64,000 nucleotides of DNA from Bifidobacterium criceti (GCF_002286935.1 NZ_MVOH01000006.1:248001-312000); one strand, 5' to 3'; shown: positions 8,881 through 17,789, counted from the first letter of the stretch. Notes: a model not told the origin generated them from the letters alone. Program-made: numbers and translations.

Positions 8881-9786
8881 CTACTTGAGCGCCGCTTCGG
8901 TCCTCGGCACGGCGAACGTGACCGCTTCGTCGAATGTGCCGTTCGAACGGTAGAGGCCATGCGCGTCGTCGTGGCCGCCGAGTTGGCACGCGAAATCGTC
9001 GGCGTTGCAGTAGCTGACGATCCTCCCCTGCAACGCGCGCAAGTCATCGCCATCGCGCGCGCCGAGGATGCCGTCGACCGACCGGTCGTAGCTTCCCGCG
9101 CCGTAGTCGGCGGACGCGTCGAAGCGCGGGTCGCCGAACAGTTCGACGACCGCGATGTTCGCGAGCGCCTGTGCGCTCAACGACTGTCCGTTGTCGTCGT
9201 TGAAGCGCGCTTCGGGGGCGCTCAACGCGTCGCCGACGACCATCGCGCCCTGGGAGTATCCGAGGAGAGCCGTTTTCGTCGACGGGCACGCGCGCGCCTG
9301 CGCGTTGAGCGTCGCGATGAGCATGTTGACGCCGCGTGCCTCGCTTCCCGATTTCCATGACGCCGGGTAATCGAGGACGTCGATCGACGCACGTCCGCCG
9401 ATCCGTTCGCCGATCGACTGCGCGAGCGTTTCCAATGAGCTGCCTTCGGCCCGTTCGAGCGTGCCGCGTACGATGACGATCCGCACATCCTTGCCTGCCG
9501 CGCATCCGTTTGGCACCTCACCATCCCAATGGTCGGGCCCGTTGAACAGCATGTTCGCGCCTGCGCGCTCGTTCGCGGACGGACTTGCGTCGTCCGACGC
9601 CGACGCCGACGCGTTTGGCGACGGCGCAGTGGACGGCGCAGTGGATGCGTCCGTGCCCTTCGCCGTATCCGCTGACGATCCGCATCCGGCGAGCGCATGC
9701 ACGGCCGCGCACACGAGCGCCACCGTGCATGCGAACGCCGTGAGCGCGCCGACGATTCCCGTTCCGCGTGTGCCTGTTCCGCGCAT
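8881..9786 (-). CDS. Secreted cutinase-like serine esterase lipoprotein
   Basis: A 301-residue protein with an export signal ending in lipobox LAGC (Cys about residue 35), then a Ser/Ala-rich linker to about residue 75. The alpha/beta-hydrolase domain of the cutinase family follows. The nucleophile elbow is GYSQGAMV, the acid is probably in YCNADDFAC, and the base in GGHDDAHGLY. Cys pairs suit the family's disulfides. Cutinase-family enzymes hydrolyse ester bonds in lipids or polyesters; the substrate is unknown. It follows the PASTA-like gene on the same strand after about 90 bases. Confidence 0.82.
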   Translation of the reverse strand: MRGTGTRGTGIVGALTAFACTVALVCAAVHALAGCGSSADTAKGTDASTAPSTAPSPNASASASDDASPSANERAGANMLFNGPDHWDGEVPNGCAAGKDVRIVIVRGTLERAEGSSLETLAQSIGERIGGRASIDVLDYPASWKSGSEARGVNMLIATLNAQARACPSTKTALLGYSQGAMVVGDALSAPEARFNDDNGQSLSAQALANIAVVELFGDPRFDASADYGAGSYDRSVDGILGARDGDDLRALQGRIVSYCNADDFACQLGGHDDAHGLYRSNGTFDEAVTFAVPRTEAALK

Positions 9787-9875
9787 ATCCGCACCCCTTT
9801 ACCGTACCGATGTCGAGCGTTGCGCACGACATGATACAACCTCACGCTCGGAATAGGCTCACCACAACGAACACA

Positions 9876-11624
9876 TCAGTCCGACGTCTTGCTGTCCGCG
9901 GTGTCCTTCGTCGTGCAGCCGCCGTCGGGGCACACCTGGTTTGCGTCGAGCTTCGACCAATCGAGGGTGTCCTCGACTTTGTAGTACGCGACGTCGGCGG
10001 ATGGCGACGGCGCGAACTTCACCGTCTCCCCTGTCTGTGCCTTCATCGCTTTCGGCAGGAATGGATTATGGATACCCCCGTCTCCAGAAACGGAGGTCTT
10101 GTCGTAAAGCGACGGGTCACGTTTGAGGATGTACGGACGGGTCGCGTCGGGCGCCTTCGCTCCCGGCTTGTCCTTGAAATAACCGCTATCCTCGACCTGT
10201 CCGATGTCTGCGCCGACGGGCACGACGAGCAGGAAGTCGCTCATACGGTATTCGATGCCCGTGCTCTTCCCACTGGCAGAAGACAAATCCCCTATCACAC
10301 CATGGTCGCAGTAGGCGACTTCACCCATCAGTGTCGTGCCGCAATACGGCAATGCGGTGTTGTCGAACAGTTCGAACGCACCACTGTCACCGGATATGAG
10401 CAGCTGCTGGAACGCGAAATCCGGCTTTTCCGGATCACAGGACCCGAAGGTCTGCGCATAGGGGCATACTCCCAGATCGAAGAATGCGCCTTCATAGGTC
10501 TTACCGTTCATCGTCAGACCACGGACATTGCCGTCGTCATCATTGCCGGCATGTTTCGCAGTCGGTTCGAGGTCGATGCAGTCGCCACCGTCGGTGCACC
10601 ACTCGCCGACGAGCGGCTGCAATTGGTCATAGGAATTGTATGGATAGGGACCGCCCGTATGCACGAGCATCGCGTCCTTGAGCGTGTTCGCGTCGGCACC
10701 GACATACAATGTCACGTCGTCGCCGCTCGTCACCGAACCGATCGCCGGATCTGCCGAGATGACGTTGCCGACCATGTCCTTGCTCGCCGCGACCGGCATG
10801 ACGGTCACGTCGAATCCGTCCGATTCGAGCCGCTGCTTCGCTTGGTCCTTGTCGAGTCCGGCGATTTCGACCGGAATGCCGTCCTTCTTGACGCCGACGG
10901 CGAGCCTGATGCCGCCGGAGCGGTCCTTGTCCGCGAGCGCCTTGCCTTGCGCCGGTTTCGTATCGATCACTTCGCCGGGATGGTCGGAGACGACTTCGGT
11001 CACGCTCACCGGCACACCCATGCCGCCGACGCGTTCGACGGCCTTGTCCTGTGTGAGGCCGACCGTGCCGTCGGGGACGCCCGGTCCGAGCGATTCGACG
11101 ACGGTCAGCTGTTGCGAGCGCGCGACGCGTTCGCCTTCCTTCCCGCCTTCGATGCGCAGGTATGCGCCTTTGTCCGACGCCGAGAACTCACGCTTGCGCG
11201 TCGTGTGGAACCCTTGTCCTTCGAGCTGCGCGGCGACATCGTCGGCGCTGCCGGCCTTCTCGGCCGCGCCGATCGTCGGCACGGTGCGCGAGCCCCACAG
11301 ATCCATGCGGTAGGTGACGATGCCCGTCACCGCGAGCACGATGACGGCGACGACGGCCGCGATCGCCGCGATGAGGAGCTTGCGCTTCCCATCGGCCGTT
11401 GCCGCCGTCGCAGTAGCGCCGGAGGCCGTCGGTGCCGGATATGAGGACGCGGGCGCAGGTGGCATCGCCGGAGCCGGCGGCACGGCGGGCGCAAGCCCTG
11501 TTCCCCTCTGCCCTGTTCCCGGCTGTGGTGCCCCCGCCGGCGCGTCCTGCCGCGCGCCGCACGCCGTGCAGAACTTCGCCCCGTCGCGCAATGGTATGCC
11601 GCAATGGTTGCAATTCGCCATCAT
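9876..11624 (-). CDS. Zinc-ribbon membrane protein with PASTA-like repeats
   Basis: A 582-residue protein. The N-terminal zinc ribbon CNHCGIPL...CTACGAR (residues 5-24) leads to a Pro/Ala-rich linker, one membrane segment (about 85-107), and an extracellular part. The latter holds PASTA-like repeats, for example GLTQDKAVERVGGMGVPV and GLDKDQAKQRLESDGFDV, and a Cys-containing C-terminal domain. PASTA repeats usually bind peptidoglycan fragments, but no kinase domain is present. Tandem ATGs at 11624 and 11621 follow GGGAGGGA. The promoter region holds a 17-bp tandem duplication. Confidence 0.78.
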   Translation of the reverse strand: MMANCNHCGIPLRDGAKFCTACGARQDAPAGAPQPGTGQRGTGLAPAVPPAPAMPPAPASSYPAPTASGATATAATADGKRKLLIAAIAAVVAVIVLAVTGIVTYRMDLWGSRTVPTIGAAEKAGSADDVAAQLEGQGFHTTRKREFSASDKGAYLRIEGGKEGERVARSQQLTVVESLGPGVPDGTVGLTQDKAVERVGGMGVPVSVTEVVSDHPGEVIDTKPAQGKALADKDRSGGIRLAVGVKKDGIPVEIAGLDKDQAKQRLESDGFDVTVMPVAASKDMVGNVISADPAIGSVTSGDDVTLYVGADANTLKDAMLVHTGGPYPYNSYDQLQPLVGEWCTDGGDCIDLEPTAKHAGNDDDGNVRGLTMNGKTYEGAFFDLGVCPYAQTFGSCDPEKPDFAFQQLLISGDSGAFELFDNTALPYCGTTLMGEVAYCDHGVIGDLSSASGKSTGIEYRMSDFLLVVPVGADIGQVEDSGYFKDKPGAKAPDATRPYILKRDPSLYDKTSVSGDGGIHNPFLPKAMKAQTGETVKFAPSPSADVAYYKVEDTLDWSKLDANQVCPDGGCTTKDTADSKTSD

Positions 11625-11672
11625 TCCCTCCCGATATGACTTCCCTCAATCGTTCCCTTATATGGTGTATGT

Positions 11673-11706
11673 ATCTGTAGTTCCCATATATCTGTAGTTC
11701 CCATAT
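11673..11706. repeat. 17-bp tandem duplication upstream of the PASTA-like gene
   Basis: ATCTGTAGTTCCCATAT occurs at 11673-11689 and immediately again at 11690-11706, about 50 bases upstream of the start at 11624. It may be a duplicated operator or promoter element. Confidence 0.7.
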
Positions 11707-11865
11707 ATATGCGCACATGCACACATGTGCAATATACTGCCGCCCACCGCGGTGGACGGCCTTCGTTACCACATCACTGCATCCGCCATCCTATCCCAAC
11801 CGCGCCGCCGCACCGACCGCCGTCTCATGCCCGCGGCCGCTCCTTCTGCGCGATGCCGCGCGCGG

Positions 11866-12513
11866 TCACAGTCCGATATGCCCTTCGCGCTCGGTGACGC
11901 TCGGTTCGACGTCGAGTGTGACCGTCGGGAACGCCATCGGGTTCGCGACGAATTCGCGGATGAGCCGCCATTGCCGCTTCGAGATGCCGATCCGGTCGTC
12001 GGGGCGTACGGCGAACACCGGGAACAACGGTCCGGCGGCTTCGATGAGCTGCTTCGCACGCACCGTGCATTCCTCATCGTCGATCCATACGATCGGCAGC
12101 GGCGTCGCCTCGTCGTCCTCATACGCGATCCTGCGCAGGACCGTGCGCAGTTTGCCGCCGCGCATCCCGGTGAGCGTGACCGGATCGTACCATTGCGCGG
12201 TGCGCACGCGCGCGCCATCCCATCCGAGCGTCGCGTTGAGCGCGGGCGTAAACGGCTGCCACGTCGACAACCAGACAAGTTCGGCCGCACCCGAGTCCAC
12301 GAGCGCGCGCATGCCATCCGCGAGCTGCGTCGACCAATGCACCGGGTATGCGATGCCGTCGGCAGGCACATAGGTCATGCCATCGAGCGCGAACGTGCGC
12401 CCGTCGCCGGCGGTCGCCGCCCTGTCTTTGGGGAACGCGTTGATGACACCGTCGAAATCGGTGTAGATGACCGCGCGCGGCCGTGGTGTATGCACCGTAT
12501 CCGTATCCGTCAT
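11866..12513 (-). CDS. HAD-superfamily phosphatase-like protein
   Basis: A 215-residue protein with HAD motif I YTDFDGVINAF near the N-terminus, a motif-II Ser/Thr in VWLSTWQPF and acidic motif IV IVWIDDEE. The arrangement resembles HAD domains seen in 'Swiss army knife' RNA-repair contexts, with no partner enzyme here. The substrate is unknown. The start at 12513 (MTDTDTV) is chosen for the GAGGAAGGA site; the frame remains open to 12651. The Thr-Asp repeat at the N-terminus comes from the same CGTATC hexamer that is repeated near 59733. Confidence 0.72.
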   Translation of the reverse strand: MTDTDTVHTPRPRAVIYTDFDGVINAFPKDRAATAGDGRTFALDGMTYVPADGIAYPVHWSTQLADGMRALVDSGAAELVWLSTWQPFTPALNATLGWDGARVRTAQWYDPVTLTGMRGGKLRTVLRRIAYEDDEATPLPIVWIDDEECTVRAKQLIEAAGPLFPVFAVRPDDRIGISKRQWRLIREFVANPMAFPTVTLDVEPSVTEREGHIGL

Positions 12514-12570
12514 CCGCGATTCCTTCCTCTCATCGTCATGTCCGTTCATCGTCGATGATACGCCGTCCAT

Positions 12571-12613
12571 ACGCGGGCGCCGCGGCACATCGGATGTGCC
12601 GCGGCGCCCGCGT
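12571..12613. terminator. Hairpin with 20-bp perfect arms
   Basis: Arms around a 3-base loop (CGG), followed on the plus strand by TTTGTATGTTCTTTG, look like an intrinsic terminator. Yet no plus-strand gene precedes it, because both flanking genes point away from it. Confidence 0.6.
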
Positions 12614-12717
12614 TTGTATGTTCTTTGCATGAAAGGGACGAATATGTCCACCTTCCGTTCCCAGTATCATCCCCTACGCGTTTCACAGCGCGAAACGTCG
12701 TATTACATGCGCGTTTC

Positions 12718-12809
12718 CACTTGCCGCGCGCGCTCGCGGCACTGTTGGCCATAGCGATTATAGTTATGGCCTCTCATGCACTTGCCGCGCGCGCTCGCGG
12801 CACTGTTGG
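12718..12809. repeat. 31-bp direct repeat pair with 30-bp spacer (CRISPR-like)
   Basis: Identical copies at 12718-12748 and 12779-12809 flank a 30-base spacer. The repeat contains a 7-bp inverted repeat, TGCCGCG/CGCGGCA. The spacer edge also holds a hairpin (GGCCATA/TATGGCC). No cas genes are seen. Confidence 0.6.
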
Positions 12810-12920
12810 AATCCCAATGGTGCCGCACACGTACGCGGAATTCGGTGTTTCACTGTAGGGGGAACGTTCACGGCCCCGCGTCCGCGCACGCCGATAATGA
12901 CAGAGAAGAGAGGGGCCGTT

Positions 12921-13625
12921 GTGGCGAAAGGACGATTCGTGAATCTGCTCGAAGCGATGCATAGACGCCACGCGGTGCGCGCATACACCGACGAACCGAT
13001 CGACGCACACGTATGCGACGACCTGCGCGCGCTCATCACGACACTCAACAAAGAGGGCGACGTACGGATGCGTCTCGTGACCGACGAACCCGACGCGTTC
13101 GGCAACGCGCTGCTGCACTACGGCGTATTCAAAAACGTACGCAATTACGTCGCGATCGGCACCGACGAGACCAGCGGTTGGGAAGAACGGTGCGGCTACT
13201 ACGGCGCGCATGTGCTGCTGCGCGCGACACAACTCGACCTCGACACCTGCTGGGTCGGATTGTCGTTCAGCAAACACAAGGCGCAGCAGCACGCGAAGCT
13301 CGACGAGGACAGCAAAGTGCGCTTCGCGATCGCGCTCGGCCACGGCGTCACCCACGGCAAACCATCACGCTCGAAGACCTACGGACAGGTCGCCTCGGTC
13401 GAAGGTGGCATCCCCGTGCCCACATGGTTCGAACGCGGCGTCGAAGCGGCGCTTCTCGCACCAAGCGCGCTCAACCAGCAACGGTTCACGTTCCGGCTCG
13501 AAGCCGACGGACGCAGCGTCGCCGCCGACCCGGGCATCGGACCATACACGACAACCGACCTCGGCATCGCGAAATACTTCTTCGAGATCGGCGCCGGCGA
13601 CCGCGCGCCGTTGATCTGGCGCTAA
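12921..13625 (+). CDS. Nitroreductase family protein (TM1586-like)
   Basis: A 234-residue protein whose N-terminus LLEAMHRRHAVRAYTDEPI is the classic nitroreductase FMN-phosphate-binding pattern. The conserved middle (ERCGYYGAHVLLRATQLDL) and C-terminal DLGIAKYFFEIGAG resemble the tandem-repeat TM1586 branch. It probably uses FMN and NAD(P)H to reduce nitro or quinone compounds. The GTG at 12921 after GAGAGGGG is chosen; ATG 12897 and GTG 12939 are alternatives. The frame after its TAA continues, in phase, into the degraded wall-anchor sequence. Confidence 0.82.
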   Translation: MAKGRFVNLLEAMHRRHAVRAYTDEPIDAHVCDDLRALITTLNKEGDVRMRLVTDEPDAFGNALLHYGVFKNVRNYVAIGTDETSGWEERCGYYGAHVLLRATQLDLDTCWVGLSFSKHKAQQHAKLDEDSKVRFAIALGHGVTHGKPSRSKTYGQVASVEGGIPVPTWFERGVEAALLAPSALNQQRFTFRLEADGRSVAADPGIGPYTTTDLGIAKYFFEIGAGDRAPLIWR

Positions 13626-14060
13626 CCGCACAACGAACCCGCGAACGGCCCGACGCCGTTCAACGTCCTCATCAACGGGAACCATGTGCCGTGCGGCACG
13701 ATCGACGTCATCACGATGTAGGGCGACGACCCGAACGAGACGTTCTCGAAATACGGTTGGCAGGACGCGAAGACGCCCGAGCCGGCGCCGACACCAAGCG
13801 AACCGACGCCAACGCCAACGGAACCGACGCCAACGCCAACGCAGCCGAGTGTGACGCCGACACCGCAGCCGCAGCCGACGACGGCGCCCACACAACCGGT
13901 ACCGAGCGCGCCCACGCCGCGACCGGCGTCCTCAGCCACCCCTACGGCGTCGCCGGTCGCCGCGACGGGCTCGAACATCGCGTGGATCTGCGGGATCGCA
14001 GCCATCGCGGCGGTCATCGCAGCCATCCTGCTCATCGTCGCGATGCGCCGCCGCGGCTGA
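13626..14060 (+). pseudogene. Remnant of a wall- or membrane-anchored protein C-terminus
   Basis: Read in the nitroreductase frame, this stretch encodes a plausible domain end (GPTPFNVLINGNHVPCGTID), an in-frame TAG at 13719-13721, and GDDPNETFSKYGWQD. It then gives a Pro/Thr repeat region, an AATGS motif resembling a decayed sortase signal, one membrane segment and a RRRG tail ending at 14060. There is no credible start codon. It is likely the 3' end of a lost surface-protein gene; fusion to the nitroreductase by readthrough of TAA and TAG is less likely. Confidence 0.6.
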
Positions 14061-14085
14061 CAGGAAGGCGGAAGGAAGACGTCCG

Positions 14086-15237
14086 TCACATGAGGCTGCG
14101 GTAGATCTCGAGGATGTCTTCCTTCGTCGCCTTGCGCGGGTTGCCCGGCGTGCAGACGTCGGCGAACGCGTCCTCGGCGAGCGGTTCGAGGTCCTCCTCG
14201 GTCGCGCCGACCTCGCTGATCGTCGTCGGGTTGCCGAGGTCGCGCGTCAATTGCGCGATGGCCTCGACGGCCTCGTCGCGCACATGCTCGAGGTTGCCCG
14301 TATAGGCGTCCTCGATGCCGAACGCGTCGGCGATGTCGCGGTACTTCTCACCCGAATGATCCTTGTTGTACGCCATGACGGGCGCGAGCAGGATACCGTT
14401 CGCAACACCATGGGCGACGCCGAGGCGGCCGCCAAGCGGATGCGCCATGCCATGCACAAGGCCGAGGCCGACGTTCGAATAGGACATGCCGGTGATGTAG
14501 GACGCGTAGGCCATCTGCTCGCCCGCGTCCTTGTCCCCCGCGACGCTTTTCGCGAGGTTCTGCGCGATCATGCGGATCGTCTGCATCGACAGCGCGTCCG
14601 ACAGGCTCCATGCGCCGGGCGTAATGACGCTTTCGATCGCATGCGTGAGCGCGTCGAGGCCCGTCGCGACCTTGAGGCCGCGCGGCATGCCGTCCGTGAG
14701 GTCCGGGTCGACGAACGCGACGATCGGGATGTCATGCGGGTCGACCGCGACGAACTTGCGCTTGTGCGCCGTATCGGTGATGACATAGTTGATCGTCGTC
14801 TCCGAGGCCGTACCGGCTGTCGTCGGCACGCCGAAGATCGGCACGCTCGGATGTTTCGTCGCCGCGACGCCCTCAAGCGAGAGTACATCGGCGAACTCCG
14901 GGTTCGCGACGACGATGCCGATGCCCTTGCACGTGTCCTGTGGACTGCCACCACCGAGACCGATGAGGAAATCGGCACCCGACTTCTTGAACGCCTCGAC
15001 GCCATGTTGGATGTTCTCGACGGGTGGGTTCGGCTGCACATCATCGAAGATCTCGTATGGGATCTGCGCCGCATCGAGCACATCGGTGACCTTCTTCGCG
15101 GTGCCGTTCTCGACGAGCACAGGGTCGGTGACGATGAACGCCTTCTTGAATCCGCGGGCTTTCGCCTCGTTCGGAATCTCGTTGATCGCGCCCCTGCCGA
15201 AATAGGCCGTCTGGTTGAAAATCATGCGATAGACCAT
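14086..15237 (-). CDS. fucO: Lactaldehyde reductase (iron-dependent alcohol dehydrogenase)
   Basis: A 383-residue protein, the usual FucO length. The Rossmann part has GLGGGSPQDTCKGIG and PTTAGTASE. The iron-binding His/Asp region is seen in ATGLDALTHAIESV and in GLVHGMAHPLGGRLGVAHG. It reduces L-lactaldehyde to 1,2-propanediol with NADH, the redox sink for fucose and rhamnose use, a known bifidobacterial trait; other short aldehydes are possible. Start ATG 15237 follows AAAGGAG at 7 bases. It stands alone; no fucose catabolic genes are adjacent. Confidence 0.9.
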   Translation of the reverse strand: MVYRMIFNQTAYFGRGAINEIPNEAKARGFKKAFIVTDPVLVENGTAKKVTDVLDAAQIPYEIFDDVQPNPPVENIQHGVEAFKKSGADFLIGLGGGSPQDTCKGIGIVVANPEFADVLSLEGVAATKHPSVPIFGVPTTAGTASETTINYVITDTAHKRKFVAVDPHDIPIVAFVDPDLTDGMPRGLKVATGLDALTHAIESVITPGAWSLSDALSMQTIRMIAQNLAKSVAGDKDAGEQMAYASYITGMSYSNVGLGLVHGMAHPLGGRLGVAHGVANGILLAPVMAYNKDHSGEKYRDIADAFGIEDAYTGNLEHVRDEAVEAIAQLTRDLGNPTTISEVGATEEDLEPLAEDAFADVCTPGNPRKATKEDILEIYRSLM

Positions 15238-15550
15238 ATCGATGCTCCTTTGGAACCGTGTCGTCACTTCAATGGGACGACTCATGCCCAGTCTAGATGG
15301 CGCGGCGCGCGCAAGGCAAGGCCGGCCGGCGTCCCATTCCACGCTGACGATCCGATCATGGACACATCAGGCTCCGGCTGTTCCGCGCTGCGGTACGCTT
15401 AGGCCCCCACCGTACCGCAGCGCGGTAAAAAGGATATGTGCGACCCATCCCCTCGAAGCCAGCGCATTGCGTGAACGCACGACGACGGACGACCCATCAC
15501 CCAATCGATATGGCCGTTCGCGGATCGTCCGCGCCATCAAGGGACAGGTG
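15238..15550. other. Intergenic region with 15-bp-arm hairpin
   Basis: It contains the fucO upstream region and a hairpin with arms 15383-15397 and 15411-15425, whose core GGTACGCTTA...CCGTACC belongs to the REP-like family. No T-run follows on the minus strand, where it could end the kinase-like gene. No gene is seen. Confidence 0.6.
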
Positions 15551-16132
15551 TCAGTTCTCGCCGCCGCCCAACGATAATTGCGGCGCGTGTTCGGCGACGT
15601 ACATGAGGAACTCGGGCGTCTTCGACCAGTACTTCACTCCCCAGTGCTCGAAATCCCACGTGTCCTTGTATGGTTTGCACTCGAAATCGATGTAGTGTAC
15701 GACATCGTTCTCGACGACGAAATTCGTCGGGAAATAGTTGATGTTGAGCCGTTTCGCGGCGAGGCGCTTCGCGAGGGCGCGGATCTGGTCGAGATAGTCG
15801 TCCCGCATCTGGTCGGCGAGGACGAGTTCGTAGACCGTGGGGCCATCGATGTATTCCTTGAGGATGCGGTCGCGTTCAAGGTCGACGTCGAACAACGAGG
15901 GAAGCTTGACGCCGAGTTCCCGCAGCTTGCGGTAGTTCTGGATCTCGGACTGCATCTTGTTCGCGTATTGGTAGTAGTCGTAGGGGCCGTAGTAGATTTG
16001 TTTGAGCACATAGCGCGTCGGCGGATGCGTCTGCGATTGCACAAGGAACGAATAGCCGCCATTGCCCCTGCCAAGCAGGCGAATCACGTCGTACGGCGTG
16101 CCGTTGACGGTCATCGTTTTGCTTTTCTCCAT
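15551..16132 (-). CDS. Small protein-kinase-like protein
   Basis: A 193-residue protein resembling the kinase fold. It has a glycine-rich LLGRGNGGYSFLV, a candidate VAIK-type Lys in RYVLKQIYYG, an E in the next helix, and a C-terminal catalytic-like stretch NINYFPTNFVV...VHYIDFECKPY. The usual HxD aspartate is not evident, the DFG equivalent reads DFE, and the chain stops right after it, so the C-lobe is truncated relative to Ser/Thr kinases. It may phosphorylate a small molecule or be inactive. The ATG at 16132 lacks a clear ribosome site; 16114 is an alternative. Confidence 0.68.
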   Translation of the reverse strand: MEKSKTMTVNGTPYDVIRLLGRGNGGYSFLVQSQTHPPTRYVLKQIYYGPYDYYQYANKMQSEIQNYRKLRELGVKLPSLFDVDLERDRILKEYIDGPTVYELVLADQMRDDYLDQIRALAKRLAAKRLNINYFPTNFVVENDVVHYIDFECKPYKDTWDFEHWGVKYWSKTPEFLMYVAEHAPQLSLGGGEN

Positions 16133-16443
16133 AGTTGAAAGCGTAGCATGAGGACAGACATGAGGCCCGGATACTTTCTGCCTTTTCCGCGTTTTCTGGG
16201 GAAAAGTTACGGCATGGACGATGCGCGCCCCATCACATGGCCTTCCCGCCCGCATGCCATCCTTTTTCGCGCCTGACTGGCCTGCGTGACCACAGCGCAA
16301 GGATGGGCCTCCTGACACACGTGGAGCCGACATCCACACCCAGCCCGTATCCGCATCCACACAGTGGACATTGCTGTCGCGGTGACACACCCACAGCACG
16401 CCGCGTGGTCGCAGGGTTGTTACCAGGTTAGTACCGAGAAGGA
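16133..16443. other. Intergenic region, nothing recognised
   Basis: About 310 bases between the kinase-like gene and the tRNA-Glu terminator. It must contain the kinase gene promoter. No open frame or repeat that I can support. Confidence 0.5.
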
Positions 16444-16480
16444 AAGAAGCCTTGGAATCGTTGCAATTCCAAGGCTTCTT
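16444..16480 (-). terminator. Terminator of tRNA-Glu
   Basis: Arms 16444-16458 and 16466-16480 give a 15-bp perfect stem with a 7-base loop, directly after the tRNA on the minus strand, with TTTCC following. Confidence 0.8.
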
Positions 16481-16485
16481 ATTCG

Positions 16486-16557
16486 TACCCCCTGAGAGAG
16501 TCGAACTCTCGTTGTCAGATTGAAAGTCTGGTGTCCTAACCGTTAGACGAAGGGGGC
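16486..16557 (-). tRNA. tRNA-Glu (TTC)
   Basis: A 72-nt cloverleaf. Acceptor GCCCCCT pairs with AGGGGGT. The anticodon loop CTTTCAA gives TTC and the T arm is GAGAGTTCGACTCTC. CCA is not encoded. Confidence 0.96.
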
Positions 16558-16657
16558 TTTCGACAACTCAATTGATATTACACGAATTGAGCCATCACGC
16601 AACTCTCGGCGTGTCGCGTTGTGCGCGAAGCGGCGAAACCGCTCGTGCGCGCGCCGC

Positions 16658-17533
16658 TCACACCTTGCGGTACGTGAAATCGTGGATGACGCGCCCCGCG
16701 TCGAGGCCTTTGCGTTCGAAGTTCGTCAATACGCGGCCGTCGAACCGTTCGGATTCCCGGAAGTCGGCATGCGGGAGCGCGGCCGCATCGGCGGCGTTGC
16801 CTTTGCCGACGTGTTCGGTCGGCAGGCTGACGACGAGGTCGCCATCGTTCGCGAAATCGTCGCGCCCATCCATGACCTCGTGCACATGGAGCGCATAGTC
16901 CTCGATATCGGTCGCGATGCGCCACACACCGCCGTCACGCAGCGCCGCATGCACGTCGGCGGCGAGCCCAGGTTGCACGATCCTTCGTTTGTGGTGCCTC
17001 ATCTTCGGCCACGGGTCGGGGAAGAACGTCCACACTTCGTCGACGGCACCCGGTTCGGCGACGGCGAACAACTCGGGGGCGTTGATCTGCGCGATCCGCA
17101 GGTTGCGCACCCCCTGCTTCGCCGCAAGGAGCACCGTGTGCGCGACACCGGGGTCGTAGACCTCGAGCGCAAGGAAATTGCGCTCGGGATGCGCGACGGC
17201 AGCGGCGACGATGTTCTCACCCTGCCCCGAGCCGACCTCGACGGTGATCGGCGCATCGCCATCCCAATGCGCGCGCATATACGCGCGCGTGAAGCGGAAA
17301 TCCTCCGCGGGGTCGAGCGAGCCTTCGCGCGCAGCGATGTCGCCGAGCACATAGTCGTCCGCGTGGTTGTCGAGCGCGCGCTGGAGGCGCGCGTCCAGAC
17401 GCGCCGACCTGCGCACGAACGAAAGCACTTTCCTGCCATGGAGCGGATTCGCGGGCTCCTGCGCCGCTCCCGCCACACCGTCGTTGCCGTCCTCATACTG
17501 TTGTTCCATACCCCACAGTGTATGCGGCGACAT
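16658..17533 (-). CDS. trmB: tRNA (guanine-N7-)-methyltransferase
   Basis: A 291-residue SAM-dependent methyltransferase that makes m7G46 in tRNA. The family motifs are present: SAM-binding [23 protein letters not shown], and the diagnostic [15 protein letters not shown] with RIVQ. The first 80 residues are a variable extension containing [14 protein letters not shown]. Start 17533 follows GGAGG at 8 bases; 17509 is an alternative. It is transcribed toward tRNA-Glu and divergent from galE. Confidence 0.92.
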   Translation of the reverse strand: MSPHTLWGMEQQYEDGNDGVAGAAQEPANPLHGRKVLSFVRRSARLDARLQRALDNHADDYVLGDIAAREGSLDPAEDFRFTRAYMRAHWDGDAPITVEVGSGQGENIVAAAVAHPERNFLALEVYDPGVAHTVLLAAKQGVRNLRIAQINAPELFAVAEPGAVDEVWTFFPDPWPKMRHHKRRIVQPGLAADVHAALRDGGVWRIATDIEDYALHVHEVMDGRDDFANDGDLVVSLPTEHVGKGNAADAAALPHADFRESERFDGRVLTNFERKGLDAGRVIHDFTYRKV

Positions 17534-17680
17534 GTATCGCGCCTCCGACCTTGGTGCACCCTTCCATATGCGCGCAGTGTGAACGCGTCAGGCCGCGTCC
17601 TAGACTTGGGGCTGGGAAGGTCGTCGCATCCGCGCAACCATCCCGCGACACACACCGGACACGACGGCGAACATGCAAAG

Positions 17681-17710
17681 TTGTGTTCGATGGTGTGCGA
17701 GTGCTATAGT
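17681..17710 (+). promoter_or_regulatory. Promoter of galE with inverted repeat
   Basis: TTGTGT (17681-17686), an 18-base spacer and TATAGT (17705-17710). TGTTCGAT (17684-17691) and its inverse ATCGAACA (17714-17721) bracket the -10, a possible operator. Confidence 0.6.
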
Positions 17711-17789
17711 GTAATCGAACAAAAACGAACATTGCGACAAAAAACCTCACAAACATGTGATGTTCGACCTGTTGAAGGAAAGGCTCAAC

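Larger units (their letters stand above)
12514..12920. other. Divergent intergenic region with hairpin and repeats
   Basis: This 407-base gap between the HAD-like and nitroreductase genes holds a perfect hairpin (12571-12613) and a 31-bp direct repeat pair (12718-12809). A 36-codon open frame at 12644-12754 (MSTFRSQYHP) has an AAAGGGACG site but runs into the first repeat; I do not call it a gene. GGCCCC (12872-12877) can pair with GGGGCC just before the nitroreductase start. Confidence 0.6.

Noticed and set aside
7279..9360. Plus-strand open frame of 693 codons across the DUF2130 and cutinase-like genes
   Set aside because: It spans two well-supported opposite-strand genes and their intergenic region, with no ribosome site and no family pattern.
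9768..11444. Plus-strand open frame of 558 codons opposite the PASTA-like gene
   Set aside because: No motif and biased composition; the opposite strand has the zinc ribbon, membrane segment and PASTA-like repeats.
12644..12754. 36-codon frame with a fair ribosome site
   Set aside because: It ends inside the CRISPR-like repeat, has no recognisable product and no promoter that I can see.
12718..12809. A functional CRISPR array
   Set aside because: Only two repeats, an internally palindromic spacer and no cas genes in the window; kept as a repeat only.
13013..14104. Plus-strand frame covering the nitroreductase and pseudogene in another phase
   Set aside because: Arg-rich shadow of the nitroreductase and of the repeats; no start site.
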